A stretch of DNA of 64,000 bases from Fratercula arctica (taxonomy: Eukaryota > Chordata > Aves > Charadriiformes > Alcidae): assembly GCA_947846985.1 (NCBI GenBank), contig CANTUZ010000006.1, positions 51,244,707-51,308,706 of the forward strand. The letters are read 5' to 3'. A program made the translations under genes and the position numbers. Of the stretch, positions 22,920 to 36,136 are shown one piece after another; the stretch's first letter is position 1; every line of letters starts with the position of its first letter. The notes below the pieces were generated by a model that was given only the letters and a program-made list of their open reading frames with translations, did no database searches and had not been told where the DNA came from.

Positions 22920-22986
22920 CTCTATTATACTTTGAAGTTCTTCTACATAAACCCGTTCTGTTTCTATCAGCTCGTTGATTATGTGG
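22920..22986 (-). CDS. MCF2L2: MCF2L2 exon: start of DH domain (conserved region 1)
   Basis: A 67-bp minus-strand exon between the acceptor TTCTTCTTTTTTAG and the donor GTAAGAAAT encodes H-I-I-N-E-L-I-E-T-E-R-V-Y-V-E-E-L and then Q-S-I-I-E. The E-T-E-R-x-Y-V-x-E-L pattern is DH conserved region 1, where GTPase switch I binds. It takes one base from the preceding exon and ends in phase 0, joining the exon at 21532-21647. It is the most 5' MCF2L2 exon I can recognise. The preceding exon must end in phase 2. Confidence 0.95.
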
Positions 22987-24289
22987 CTAAAAAAGAAGAA
23001 AGGAGGAAAGTTACAGTGTTTACCAACACTTCAAATAAGCACACAGGAAGGAAAAAATGGTTTTCCTCGTTTGTTCCTCTTTATGCCTCTGACTATGCAA
23101 AAAAAAATCCCTCCTGTGACATCTCTGAAGGTCATTTCTCCCTTCTTCAGTATTGTGCCTTGTTGATAAGCTTAGAAGTCCTAAACATCCCTTGGACTAT
23201 TATTTTTTCAACTCATTTTAAACTTCATCTTGGTGGCTTCGGTTATTTTTATACCTACAAATCTGAATAAAAAGATTTAAAATGCCCCAGAAGGCAAACA
23301 AAAAAGGTTTCCTCTTCTAATAATAACTAACAATACTCAATAAAAGGGGATTATATTTCACAAGGCTATGTTACATTTCTGTTTTGCTTTCTTTTATAAA
23401 ATAAACAAAATCAGCGATTAGGCTTCCTTTCTTTAACACATTGTGAAAACAGGCAACAGGATGATGTCAAAAGTCCAAAAACATGAAAGTAAATTCGAGT
23501 AAAATATTTATACTATATTTTGGGGTTTTCATTTCTAATACTAGTTCAACGCTTCTAGGTAACTTGGAGACATATATCTTGAAGATGCCTGATTTATTTC
23601 ACAGAAATATGAATGTAACCAATTCACTTTTGGACAAATAACTAACTAGATTTTAAAATAAAATTGCATTAAATCCCTCAACTTTTTTTTATGCATCAGT
23701 TGTCCCGTATTCTCAAGGGAACGTCCTCTTTAATATTCTTATGAACACAGTTTTCAGGATGGCTCTTCCAGAGGTTTGAGCAGCTCGTCCGAGCCGAAGG
23801 GACTAGCGCAGGGTGTTCCTCTGCCGGTCCGTGTTCCACGCCAGGCTGTGAGCTCGCGGCTCCGCCGAGCAAACGCCAGCAGCAGGACACCAGGGAGTGG
23901 TGTCCCGAGGAAACGGAGCACGGCAGCCGCGAGCAGCACAACCCGAGGCTAGCAAAATTGGGCAGCTATTGGCACCACTACCAGCACGTGCAGTTCTCCA
24001 GTTCTCCCTGTAGCTAGGTTAGGGTAAGGAGGAGATCAGTGGTGGTTAGAAAGAAGAAAAATATCTTACGCTTGGAGACCTTCTACCTCAGGAGCCACCT
24101 GCCACTTTACATGTCCAATCAGTACCATTAACCCCAGGTTTTCCCCTGGAAATGTACTTGCCCAGCACGCTGCTGGCCAGTCAGAGACATCATGGTGTGT
24201 CTGGAGGGTAACCTCCAGCATAAATGCTACAGGAACTGTGGTTTTTGGCAAAAATACAGATTTCTGGTATTTCGGTAAAAAGCTCTCCA

Positions 24290-24371
24290 AGAGACTGGAG
24301 GAGACAGGCAGAACTAGATGACCTTTAAGGTCCCTTCCAACCCTAACAATTCTATGGTTCTATGGTTCTAT
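24290..24371 (+). mobile_element. CR1 3'-terminal fragment
   Basis: ACTAGATGACCTTTAAGGTC followed by CCTTCCAACCCTAACAATTC and then TATGGTTCTATGGTTCTATG is the standard CR1 3' end with its 8-bp terminal repeats. The element is heavily 5'-truncated. Confidence 0.9.
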
Positions 24372-24602
24372 GAAATCTGCTCCTCTGCTGCCTAGGGCCA
24401 GAAGCTTGAGGCATCTCCAGGCTGCTTTCTAGAGGAAAATATAAAGACAGGAAAGTGAAATCTATCACTCCTGCTGGGAAGTTTACTCTATGTCTGGTTA
24501 CCTGGTTTTTATATATCACACCACAGTCATGTATCAGCCAGACCCCATTAGCCCCTTATACCAAGAACCACACTTACACCGTTGTGTTTTCTGTAAGGAG
24601 AT

Positions 24603-24634
24603 TTTGTCATCCTCGGCATTTGTCATCCTCGGCA
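24603..24634 (+). repeat. Perfect 16-bp tandem duplication
   Basis: The unit TTTGTCATCCTCGGCA occurs twice in direct succession (24603-24618 and 24619-24634) in non-coding sequence. Confidence 0.9.
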
Positions 24635-27600
24635 CTCCTGATAAAGCCTCCTTTAAATGGTGTGGCCAGGCATTTGAAAGTAAAATACTCACATTTCAGG
24701 CTGTTTGCAATGCAAAAGCACCGACTGAAACCTTACTAGGTTACTAGAATAGATTCATTGATTTGCTTCAGATTTACCCGGCCTTTTTCAAGGCAGTCTG
24801 GTTTTGCAGGCCAGGGGGGGACCACTTACTCTGCTCGCGTAGGCTATTGCTTTATGGGCCACCGCTTGAGAAACATTACAAATAATGAGAAAACTAGACC
24901 TTGCCTTTAACTGACCCATAATGTTTCAAAATTTGTTATAAAATGACTAGGATTTCATAGGTACCTTGCCTTAATGCCTGACGTAAAGACAAAAGTGCAG
25001 AGTGTCTCCCACAAGGCAGGGAAGTGGGTCAGGGCTGTACCTGGCACACTCCGGGGTGCTGACTCCAATTAGTCAACCTCCACATTGATCTCAAATCCAG
25101 ACAGTTACGCACAGGAGCGCCGCATCTAGCAATAGGGGAAAAATGCTATCACCCTTCAGGACTAAGCGACACTATTGAAGAAACACAGGCGAAGGGATCC
25201 TGCAGCACTGTGCACGCTCTCATAAAGCCAAGCCGTGCCGGACTCTAACCCACGTGAGAGCTCTGTCCAAGTTTGCCTGAATTTGTACACCTTTGAGCTG
25301 GATTACTCCTCATGAGATAGATATATATATGCCACTTTAATGCACCTTCATGAGAATTGCACAGTCAATGGCCTAAGTGGCCATTTGTCAAAAAAAATCT
25401 TTTACAAACATTAGCACTTGCTTTTACAGCTGACTGAAACAAATAAGCTTTTATGGTTAACGATGCCTTTCCTTTTAACAGCTATTGAAGTTACTGCACA
25501 GACCAGATGCAAAGGGGGCCGAGCAGATTGCTGCTGTTCCAGCATCGCTACCGCTTGCAGCGCTGAAAAGACATGAGGACAATGCGCAACTTGTTCCTGG
25601 AGTCAAAAACTTCGGCTGGCTACAAAACTGAACTAACATACCTCACCAAGCTCAAGCCACTAATGGCTATTAAACTACAACACCAACTCCAGTGGCAGAA
25701 ACTTGTTGAATGAGACAGATGTTTGGTGGTCACCATCTACTTCAAACTAAGTAGTTCAAATCACATTTGTCACTCCGGCTATCAGCTTCAGTGGAGAAAA
25801 TTGGAGACTGGGTTGTCGGGTAGGCAGCTAATAGCAGAGACAATAAAACAGACACGTGCAAGTATAATTTCCTCTGCAAACTTCATATTTGCATTGGCAC
25901 GAGAGTGTGCCCATAGAAACGGTGCCCACATCCTACCTGTGCACACAGTGTGGTCTTTGCAATGACACACAGAAATACTGTCACTTTTAGCACTCTTCAG
26001 GGCCAAGGGTGGTTAAATTCTTGGTTCCCTGGGTAGAGCTAAGAATGACTGCCCACGCTTATTTCGTGAATTGGAGAACAGGTTTGACACTGAAAAGGTT
26101 GTTCTATCAGTTTTAAGTTTTGAAATATCATCTTTAACTTCAGCTCTCGCCTAAGTTTATTTTAAGAAAACCTCAAATTCTGGGTTCTATTTCTGTTCTC
26201 CAGATCCAGAAGACCTAAAATTTCATGTTGCAGCAACTGGAACTTCATGAGGTTTATTTAATGCTCACAATTCACTTTTCCAAAGAGCTGCTGAACTGTT
26301 TAAAAAAACCATAACAGAGCAGGTGTGGCAAAATCATCAGAGAAATTTAATGTTTTTAAGTTTTGAATTAATCTTTAATTTTAAGTTCATCTTACTGTTG
26401 AAAGATGCTTATTTACCTGCAAACAAGACACAGACCTTCCAGATGTTATTCAGTCTGTGACCTAACAGATCACATCAGGACTGGCTCTGAAGCAAACCGA
26501 GCACTTAGCTGACAATTATACCTGAAAAGCAAATTATTAGTCCACGGGTTTCCTAGTAACTGTCATAAACAAACAACAGCGTGGTGCCCGTCAAAAGCAC
26601 AACTCAAAGTAATCCAACAGGTAGAACAGAGGCCCTTAGGATATTATTTAGCTTAATTCTATATGTATATCTATACTGAGGTTTTTAGTTCCCTAACTAA
26701 CCCTTTCACTCCTTGTACAGGTGGTGTGAGCCATTTCTCATCTTGGTTTCAACGACAAGGAAACAGACAAAACCATGATGGTATTCCTCCAGCTCCGGGC
26801 TAGAGCTCAAGAGCTTCATAGCTCTAAACCATGAGTCTGTACACAAAGGGTAATCATTTCCCAGTACTTCTCCACAGTGAGATGGCAGGATTTGCTGCCT
26901 AAATAAGACTTTCACTCCTCGGGTTTTTTGTTGGGTTTTTTGTTGTTGTTATTGTTTGTTTTTAACCGTAGTCTTCTTCCAACCACAAATTGTGTCCACA
27001 TGAAAAAAGAGGAGTTTGCCCAAACATCCAGCGTTCTGTCAGAGCAGCACGCATGCTTTCGAGCTGTTTGCACTTGCCTCTTGGTACCCAAGGCCACCCC
27101 CTCTCTGGGCTCGCCCCCGTGGAAGGCAGAGCTGTGTGCCCCAGCCTCCCGCTGTCCCCACAGCAGGATGCTCCTCAGGCTTCTGCAAAGAGCTGGTGGG
27201 TGCAAATTCTACTCCCAGGGCCGCCGCTGACCAGAAGTGCTGCATGATATAATCCATCCGTCTCTCTCTGTGCCCAGCCCATCTCCAGGTGCTATTTTAC
27301 AGGATCACAGCGCTATTCTTCCAGAAGTGTTACTCTGCATTTCTTTCTCTAACAGGGCTGGTGCTGCAGCAGCCTGGGGGAACGCTGGGCGCGGAGCCCC
27401 GGGTGAAGAGCCTGCCTTAGCTCCAGCGCCCCCGCAGCAGCGCCTCTGACTTGCTCTCCAGATAATATCCGCAGCAGCAGAATCTCAAACATTAAAGGCT
27501 GTTGCACATGAATCACTCTCTTGTCAAACTGTTAACAACATAAAGGTCAAGGGCCTTCCACAGACCTTAGAACTGCCCTGACTGTGCAATTTAAGCACAG

Positions 27601-30600
27601 TAAATAAAGAGCGACATACGTGTGTCTTGCTGCTGCAGGGAAAAGCAGGGAGAGGGAAGGGAGGAGACGTTTAAGCACACTGTGTGAGCACGCTAGGCTG
27701 GTGAGTGGCGAAGTAGAGAGCTCACTATACGGCACAAGGGATTTATTGACATTTGAGATATAGTCTAACGGCCTAGAAACCCAGCAGTGACATCATCTGA
27801 TTTACACCAAGCCAGGCGGGTGAAATGCGCAATGTTCATCTCTCCCAGGCCGTCGGGGGCAGCGAGGGTAACGGCACGCGCCTGCTGCCAGCGCCGGGTT
27901 GAAGGAAAATACGATGCAGCCACAGACAGGACGATTGTCACAGGCAGTTCTCCCAACTCTCTCTTCCCTTGCATGCTCCCAACAAGCACGACGAGGTTAT
28001 AACTCATTTCTGGTGACCAGCTGCATCGTAAGCCCCTTCGTCCAACATCTGAATGAAGCTAATATTGCAAATGCAAACATACATTGTTTCTAAAGAGAAA
28101 GGGCATTGGACTGTAGATAGGAAATTAAGACAAATGCAGCTAATCCATTGTCTTTCTAACTGCTAAGAAGAATGTACCAGGGTTCACCCTCATGTTTCTG
28201 TCAATACTATCAGAAATTAAACAAAAGGTGAAACAAGGAAGGAATGAAAAAGCGTATCAAAAAAATGAAGAACATAAGATAACCAATGGCAGACCAGAGA
28301 TACAGGCCCTTACTATATTGTTTTATACTTAACTCACAGCCCCTTCAGTCTCTCTTTTTGTCTGTGTCCATGTCCAAAGTACACAGCAACGTTTCATGCA
28401 AATTTCTGCCACGTCCAAGTGCTTTTCTGCAGCTCCAGCGCTGCCCCACACCCTGCCCCACACCAGCCTCAGTCACCGCCGCTCCCTTGGAGAGGCAGCG
28501 CGGACGGATCTGCCACCCCACCTGCTTTTGTGCTTGCTGGCCCCTCACAGAGAAACGTGAAAACAGGAGGTGGAGCCAGAAGGGACACTCCAAATCTTGC
28601 CCTTGGTGCCAAGGGACTGTTCGTGGTTTGGCCAGACAGTGTAAGAACCTGCATCCTATAAATGGGCTTGTTGCAGTCAGCTGTGTCCGAGAGGGCTCGG
28701 AGGTAATGGACAGCAGCAAAGTTGACCAAGGACAACAAAACTCCGAGTTGGTGGAAGTTTATGGGCAGCTCTCACAAGGATAGTTCCTCGCCAGGATCCT
28801 TCCCTGGCGAGCAGGCAGCTCCTCATGGATGGGGAAGGATTTGGCATCTGACCCGAAGGTCTCAGGTTGCCATGGAGTCTGCGAAATCCCTAAGACCCTA
28901 TCCGTAGGCATCCTTGTTGCCAGGAAACCTTCACTCCACTGGAGTATACTTGCTCCTTCCCCAAAGAAACAGAGAGACTCACCAAATTAGAAGAGTTCCA
29001 AAGGTGGCATATTCTGGTCCCTGTAATACCTGACCCACTAGCTCTCCTGGTGTGGAAATCGTGACGTGAAACACTGCTCAGGAGGGCAGGGGCAGCCTTC
29101 CCTCTGCAGAGGGAGTTTCCCGTGTGTCCTAGCAGAGGGCTCGGCCACCACTGACCCGCAAAGCCCTGGGTGGCAGGGCCATCGCTGCCACCGCACCTTG
29201 GCAGAAGCAGGATGTGGCTGTGGCAGGGAGAGGCCACACACAGCCCCACTGATGGGATGTTGTCAGATGTTCCTCCAGCAAAGGAAACTTCTTGTTACGG
29301 GAAACAGTTAAAATGCATGAACTAGCTCACATTTCTCTGAATTATTGATCTGGGTTTCTAACAAAACATCGTGGCCTTGGTTACGCTAAGACCACATTTC
29401 CCACAGGTGGGATTTCACATCAGTGTCTTGTGGGAAGATTATTCTCGCTTTGGCAACCATGACGTCCCGTGGCCCTGCACCACTGCTGAGGTCTCACACC
29501 CTCAGCCACTCTCCACCACTGCCGGCTTTGGGCAGCACTGCAGCGCGCCGTGCCCGCACCGCACGGATGGTAAGAAACGAGAAGTGACAGGAAAACTATT
29601 TCTGTTTTGTTAATTGGAATTGGAGCCATAAACTAGAATTAAACCAGTGAGGTTTTGCAAAAACAAATCCAACCCATAAATCATAACTGGGGCTCCAAAA
29701 TTATTACTCTGCAGAAACCCTGCCTGCGTGACTGGTGTGCAGCCGGCAGAGCGGCACTCGGGCAAGGCTGCTCACGCCGTATCTGTCTCGCAGAAACGCA
29801 CGGAGCCTGGAAGATGAAAACTTAATATTTGCGACAACTGAAACAGCACACCACCAGTGTGCAAGAGCAAAATACTCAGTGGAATTTATTAAATTAATAA
29901 AAATAAAATAAACATCACTTTTATAAATGCATCTAATTTAGATAGAGATCTACTTAAGTTGAAAATACTGGGGTTTTAAATACCTGAGACTTCAAACACA
30001 AGAGAAAGGACTGAACGGGACTGTGTGCAGTGCAACGGATACGTACGCTTAGAATAAACACCAACATTGGATAAAGTTGGACATAAGAAAAGTGAGAGTG
30101 AAATATGTCCTGGCTGGCAAAAATGAGCACAGTGGTAAAGACCTTCTTGGCCCAGCACTCTGGTGGCCTTCAGTCTTGTCACATTTCTATTTCTGAATGG
30201 AATAAAATATAACAAAATTGTATTTTTTGCAATGGTATCTCCTTTATAGGTAGAAAATGGTGAAAATCTCACTGTCCCAGTGCAAACAGAATCAACAATG
30301 AATAGGACATCCAGTTCGGAATTAGAAATTGCTACAAGAAATTCTGAGTGGTCTAATCTTAAAATCTCAAAATGATGTGTGCGCTATGGAATCAAAAGAA
30401 ATGACAGCAGGCCAGCTGCTGCGTAGAGGGACCTTCCATTCCACCTACATAATTGCTTTTAAGAGGAATTTTGTTTCATTTCTCAGAGTGCTAAAAGCAC
30501 CTTTCCCCCTTGAAAAGTATTCTCAGCTGAGATTGTGCAACAGCTCAAGTGAAATCGAAGTAGTGAGTCCGTTGCTGTACTTTACCTCTAAAGTGGAATT

Positions 30601-31427
30601 AAAGATCATTCTGTACGTAAGAACATTTGTTTGAATGGAACTTTATATTTGTCAGTTGATACAGAAAATATTTCTGATTTCTCTGACACAAATGAGAGAG
30701 AGCAATGCCTTGAACGAACAATGATCGTGCTTAAAGTACATTTCATGGCTGCAAATGAACCCCGACTGGCTACCTTTGAGAAGCACAAGGCATTTAGACT
30801 CCATCTCATCTGAAAATTAACGCCCCTTAGTGAAGATACTGTAATTGCCTGCCCGGGTGATCCTATTCTGCTGCAATGTCAAATGGCTTTGCTCGGGTTA
30901 TTATGGAAGTTCTTCTGCGCAGAAGCACTGTATCTCTGTTAGAAATACATTTCACTACGGAAGCCATCATTTATAATATTTTGCTGCTTCTGAAATGATC
31001 TGGTCTCTTCACATATAAGGAATTGCCCCACATTCATTGTTCTCAAAACAAATTACCTTGGGGAAATATTTTTATATATCTTAATTAGTTGACCCACATT
31101 ATAGGAATAGTTGTTAACGGAGAGGCAAATTAATTAAATCACCTACAGAGAGGAATAATATAAATAGAGGACTTGACTTTTAGTCAAGCAAGAGTTGTTT
31201 CTCCTCTCCGCTGTGCATCTGCACCCAGGTGACGCGGGTCTGTGCACAGACCAGAGCTGCCTGGAGACAACGTGGACACTGCAGCCGCGTCCCTACTGTA
31301 GGAGCAGATACCAGGCCAAGGAGCTGAGTAAATATTGGTGAACTCCCCACCAGGCCCACCTTGGGATTTTGGTCTTTTAACCTTCCAGCTGCACCATTTC
31401 TCTTTGGTGATAAAGATATAGATATCA

Positions 31428-32091
31428 TCACAGTGGATGAAAAGCTGGACATGAGCCAACAATGTGCGCTTGCAGCCCAGAAGGCCGATCACACCCTGGG
31501 CTGCATCAAAAGAAGCGTGGCCAGCAGATCCAGAGAGGGGATTCTGTCCCTCTGCTCTGCTCTGGTGAGACCCCACCTGGGGTACTGTGTCCCGCTCTGG
31601 AGCCCTCAGCACAAGAAGGACACGGAGCTGTTGGAGCGGGGCCAGAGGAGGCCCCGGAGCTGCTGGGAGGGCTGGAGCCCCTCTGCTGTGGGGACAGGCT
31701 GAGAGAGCTGGGGGGGGTCAGCCTGGAGAAGAGAAGGCTCCGGGGAGACCTTCCAGCCCCTGCCAGTCCCTGAAGGGGCTCCAGGAAAGCTGGGGAGGGG
31801 CTGTTGGCAAGGGCAGGTAGCCATAGGACGAGGGGCAATGGTTTAAACTAGAGCAGGGTGGGTTTAGATTAGACATTAGGAAGAAGTTCTGTACACTGAG
31901 GGTGGTGAGACACTGGCCCAGGTTGCCCAGAGAGGGGGTGGAGGCCCCATCCCTGGAGACATCCAAGGCCAGGCTGGATGAGGCTCTGAGCGACCTGATC
32001 TAGTTGAAGATGTCCCTGCTCACTGCAGGGGGTTGGACTGGATGGGCTTTAGAGGTCCCTTCCAACCCAACACATTCTATGAGTCTATGAT
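31428..32091 (+). mobile_element. CR1 LINE, 5'-truncated, plus orientation
   Basis: The last part of CR1 ORF2 is followed by its 3' UTR. Recognisable protein blocks include the C-terminal reverse-transcriptase region (coding for A-L-V-R-P-H-L-G-Y-C-V and L-R-E-L-G-type motifs) spread over two frames, so frameshifts have accumulated. The 3' end (AGAGGTCCCTTCCAACCCAA, then CATTCTATGAGTCTATGA) is intact. CR1 transposes by target-primed reverse transcription; this copy is inactive. It is antisense to MCF2L2. Confidence 0.93.
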
Positions 32092-35000
32092 ATATTTAGC
32101 TCTGTCATATCTCAGCATTGAGTAATCAATTAGGTAAAAGCAGGTGAATAATTTGTAGACCAAATTTCCTTCTAATGTAACTGCTAAGTGGCATTAGTAT
32201 TAGGCCATCTTTTAGCGGATTGTACTATGTTGCTAGTAGATTGTTATCCGTGCAAACTACCTGACACACGCATGCTTGTACAGTACCTGTGTGTGAGCGG
32301 GACGGTGCCGCTGACGGGTGCTCATGTACCGGGGGACTCCCGGGGAACTTCTCGGCATTGTTTGCTTGCTTGAGATTATGAGTGTTTACATCTAGGCCAC
32401 AGAATTAACTTAATGACTCAAATGTCAGTATTCTGCCTTAGAAATATTATCTAATCAAAAGCAAATCTTCTGATTTCTTAAGGCCAGACAGAGCTAGTAC
32501 AGCTGGATCTTTCATCTTGTTATCTTTGCTATACAAAGTATATGGCATAAAGGACTCAGCAGTGAGGACAGGGGAGAAAGAAATAATTCTTCACCACGCT
32601 TGCCCAAGAATGGATTTGATCTGCTGAACTGGGCAGATCAAATTATGGGCACTCAGGTTTACCAGCCAACAAAGGAAGCTCACTGCTTTTTAACATATAA
32701 ACATACAAAATGTATAAACGTATGTGTAAAAATTAAATGAGCATTATTAATATGCTCACGTTGAGATTTACCCTCTTGTTTCCAGCTAGTAAGGACGAGA
32801 TCACACAGTCACAGATCATACTGAAAAGCGAAGACCTCTAAAATAAAGCACTCCAGGTTTTGCGTGTCCCATCACTGTGGGAAATTCACTGGTCCCTGGC
32901 GCCTGGAGGCCGTTGCCATCCTGGGTGCTTTTTTCTTAAAAGTTGGAAACAGAGCAGGTAAGAGATCTGGAGATGTGTAATAGTTTCTGACATTTGCAAA
33001 AACTATTTAACAGCTTTTTTTCTGTGCTCAATCTGACTTTTAAGACACAGATTACTTTCAGATTACATGCAGTGTATCTTTTCCATTCCTTTGTAGACGC
33101 GATATAATGATAGCCAAATACCAGTTGACCTCATTGAGCAAGAAATCTGATAAAGGCTGACAGCGCTGTGGATTTTCCCACACAGGGTGGTAAAGCGCGA
33201 TATTTGAAAAAGGGCTTTTTTAATAAAAGTGAAAGTTACAGTGGTAAAACCCCAAAACTTTCAAACAAGATCAAAAAAATAAAACCCAAAAGTAGGTTAA
33301 AGGAAGCTTGATGAGAACTATTTATACTGAGAATTCACGTTGACTACTAGAGCTCAGGCTCCAAGTGAAGGTAAAACATGCTACAGCCTCTCTGCAGAAT
33401 TCCGTGTGCTCTCTCTCGGGTGGGTGTCCTTGCTGAGCCGGGGGGACAGGGACGGATTGAGGCACGTGTGCCTCTGCTCCCTGCAGATTCCCACCCCAGT
33501 CTCTTACTCAGAGCACCTCCATTAGGTGGTGCGACCATCGTCTCTCACGCCTGTGGCACTCACTCGTCCCCAGCCGGCCCCTGCAAGGAGCTTTTGTGCC
33601 GTGCAGAGCCGCTGTGGGTTGGGACACAGAAGCTGAACACAAAACTGTTGTTCACATCACACAAATGGCAACGCAAACACTATCCTGAAGGGCCCGCTGC
33701 TGGAGAAGGGAGGAGCTCCAGTGGTTTTGATTCCTGTAGCAGATCTGCTCTTGACAGCTTTGCTCTGCAAGACTTTGGGTAGAATGAGGCATTAGGTTTA
33801 TTATTAAAATGAAGAGTTGGTGGGTTTATGTCGGAGAGGGCAGACCAGAGAAGCGCCTGTTGCCCTGGGAAGGGAGGGGATGGATTTGATGAAGATGCCC
33901 AGTTCCCCCGTGGGTCTGTATTTCACTCTCAGAGTCAACCCTAAGGAAACTCCATCCTGCAAAATCCACTTCTCCCTGTAATAGGGCGCAGCATTGTGCC
34001 AGGTTTAAAATCTATGGTCCTCCTGCCCCGGCTTTGGTAGATCACTTGGACATGCCCTGCTTTTAAATATCTTCAAGAATCAGTATTCTGTGGGGCTTGG
34101 GGGAAATAGCCAGCTGTTAGTTACATGACAATAGGGATGGAACAGGGAAAGAAAATCCTGGCAAGCTACAACGGAGTTTATGGGAGCAGCTGGATCACAT
34201 TCTGCTTTTGTTAATCTCTTCCTGGCAAGTTGACATCAGTCAGTTGTGAACTGCCGTGGCTGAGGACCAAGCACATCCTTTTCTCCTCTGTGTGTGTGTC
34301 ACGTTTCTCCGCAGGGGTACCCCGGGGCGGAGCGGCGGGCGAGGATGCACCGTCCGCAGCTCCCACACTCCACCCGGCAGTGACTGGGAATCACAGCTCT
34401 TAGCAACATCCACACCATTTACTGAGCTGTGCTTTGGACATCCCTCCCTACCACACCCCTGGGACACAACTTGCAGAATTTAATGATAAACTTAGAGAAG
34501 GAGGGAGAGACACTGTCTGTTGGAAGATATTCCAAACTTAGAAAGCAGCTTTAGAGAATTGTAGGATAGATTCCAGCTGGAGAATGTGGTCAAAGGACCA
34601 CTTTACAGAAAACTCACAGTTGCACATCGCAAAAAAACAGGAGGATATTACCCAGTATTTGGGTAATGGTATTACCCCTCATTCTTGCTTTTTTCACTAA
34701 GCAGCTGCTAATGGCCAATGTCCAAGATAACGCAAGGGGACAGAGAGATTTCTGGACTCATCCAGGACTGCCATTCCCTGGAAGACTGGGAAGCTTGGTT
34801 TATCAGCCTCAGTGGCTGTTACAGGTCTTACCCGAGCCTTGCCTACGTGGGAAATCCTAGTTTGCCACTTCAGCGTTGGTGGTTAGAACTGGGGCTGGGT
34901 GCAGCTGCAGTGGTGACGGGAAGAGGTAAGAGCACGTCACACCAGGCTGAGATATTGCAGAGGCTGGAGCTCTTGGTGTCCTCTACCCACGCAGAAAGTC

Positions 35001-35432
35001 TGGCCGGAGAGTCCTAGTGAGGAGCCAGCACAGAGAAACAAACCTCTGCAGTTTATAGCATGCTCACTGCCACGGGACTCAGCTCTAATTCAGGCCAGGT
35101 GCCATAAGGGCAAGATTGTCCACACTAGTTTGTCCAACGTGGCTATTAACCAGGGGGCAGCATTTGAAGACAGGTTTGCAATAACTAGAAATGCAAATAA
35201 AGCATCAGTGCCTTCAAACTAGGGGCTACAGAGAACGATCAGCACGAGTGTATGGAAGAATGTGGATATGCACGGGACCTTTGCAGGGCCTGCAGAGGAT
35301 CTGCTTGACAGACAAGCGATACTACATAGCACAGCATTCCTGTTTAGACCCATATGAGGAAAGAAGGTTCCTGCTGGATAAAAAAATGTAAGTGAATTTT
35401 CATAAGTAAATATAGCATTCTAAACATGAATA
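32092..35432. other. Non-coding stretch between CR1 copies
   Basis: Ordinary sequence with a GC-rich patch near 34315-34375. Apart from the weak exon candidate at 32772-32820 nothing gene-like was seen on either strand. Confidence 0.5.
32772..32820 (-). CDS. Weak candidate minus-strand exon (49 bp)
   Basis: A good acceptor (CTTCGCTTTTCAG) and an acceptable donor (AGAGG then GTAAAT) flank 49 bp with one open frame reading M-I-C-D-C-V-I-S-S-L-L-A-G-N-K-R. The C-D and G-N-K residues loosely recall the spectrin-region C-D-x-x-I-x-G-N-K pattern of DBS proteins, but the spacing is wrong by three or so residues. Its phase (in 2, out 0) cannot join directly to the exon at 22920-22986, so at least one other exon would be needed. 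Probably chance. Confidence 0.15.
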
Positions 35433-36136
35433 TGTCATAGAATCATAGAATCATAGAACCATAGAACCATAGGATTGGAAGGGACCTCTGGAGATCACCC
35501 AGTCCAACCCCCCTGCCAGAGCAGGGTCACCCAGAGCAGGTGGCACAGGAACGCGTCCAGGCGGGTTTTGAATGTCTCCAGAGATGGAGACTCCCCCACC
35601 TCTCTGGGCAGCCTGTGCCAGGGCTCTGCCACCCTCAGGGTAAAGAAGTTCCTCCTCATGTTTAGGTGGAACTTCTTGTGCTCAAGTTTGTGCCCATTGT
35701 CTCTTGTCCTGTCCCCGGGCACTACTGAAAAGAGCCTGGTCCCATCCTCCTGACTCCCACCCTTTAAGTATTTATAAGCATGGATAAGATCCCCCCTCAG
35801 CCGTCTTTTTTCCAGACTGAAGAGACCCAAATCCCTCAGCCTTTCCTCATAAGAGAGGTGTTCCAGTCCCCTAATCATCTTGGTAGCCCTCTGCTGCACC
35901 CTTTCCAGCAGTTCCCTGTCCTTCTGGAACCGGGGAGCCCAGAACTGGACACAGTGCTCCAGGTGTGGCCTCACCAATGCAGAGTAGAGGGGGAGGATGA
36001 CCTCCCTCCACCTGCTGGCCACACTCTTTTTGATGCACGCCAGGATGCCATTGGCCTTCTTGGCCACAAGGGCACATTGCTGGCTCATGGTCATCCTGTT
36101 GTCCACCAGGACTCCCATGTCACAAATCTTCCACAC
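35433..36136 (-). mobile_element. CR1 LINE, minus orientation, with 213-codon intact ORF2 end
   Basis: The plus strand begins with repeated CATAGAATCATAGAATCATA and TGGAAGGGACCTCTGGAGAT, the reverse complement of a CR1 3' end. Inside it a continuous minus-strand frame (35495-36136) encodes the C-terminal end of CR1 ORF2: blocks [42 protein letters not shown] and [14 protein letters not shown]. The absence of stops over 640 bp makes it the youngest-looking copy here. The 5' part, with the endonuclease and most of RT, is missing. Confidence 0.95.

Larger units (their letters stand above)
5763..22986 (-). other. MCF2L2: MCF2L2 gene, DH-PH portion (nine recognised exons)
   Basis: Nine minus-strand exons (22920-22986, 21532-21647, 20179-20248, 15403-15495, 14888-14980, 12387-12512, 7689-7910, 6255-6347, 5763-5841) join in phase into 959 coding bases, about 319 residues covering a complete DH domain and a complete PH domain. 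DH-PH proteins catalyse GDP release from Rho-family GTPases at membranes. In the DBL/DBS/MCF2L2 group a Sec14-like lipid-binding domain and spectrin repeats precede these; none was seen here, so the gene is partial in this window. The paralogues MCF2 and MCF2L share much of the sequence. The K-R-K-E-D-L-Q-I-Y junction and the adjacent B3GNT5 favour MCF2L2. Confidence 0.85.
22987..31427. other. Non-coding stretch, probably MCF2L2 intron
   Basis: No convincing exon. It contains a CR1 tail (24290-24371), a 16-bp tandem duplication (24603-24634), GC-rich patches at 23760-23950 and 27840-27900, and otherwise ordinary AT-leaning sequence. Several chance splice-like sites were looked at and set aside. 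Confidence 0.5.

Noticed and set aside
24066..24290. Minus-strand frame ending at AAGC-GTAAGA, phase-compatible with the exon at 22920-22986
   Set aside because: There is no acceptor with a convincing pyrimidine tract, no resemblance to Dbl-family linker sequence, and it adjoins a CR1 tail.
34380..34484. Strong minus-strand acceptor-like tract near 34484-34505 with a short open frame
   Set aside because: No usable donor follows in frame and the encoded residues match nothing recognisable.
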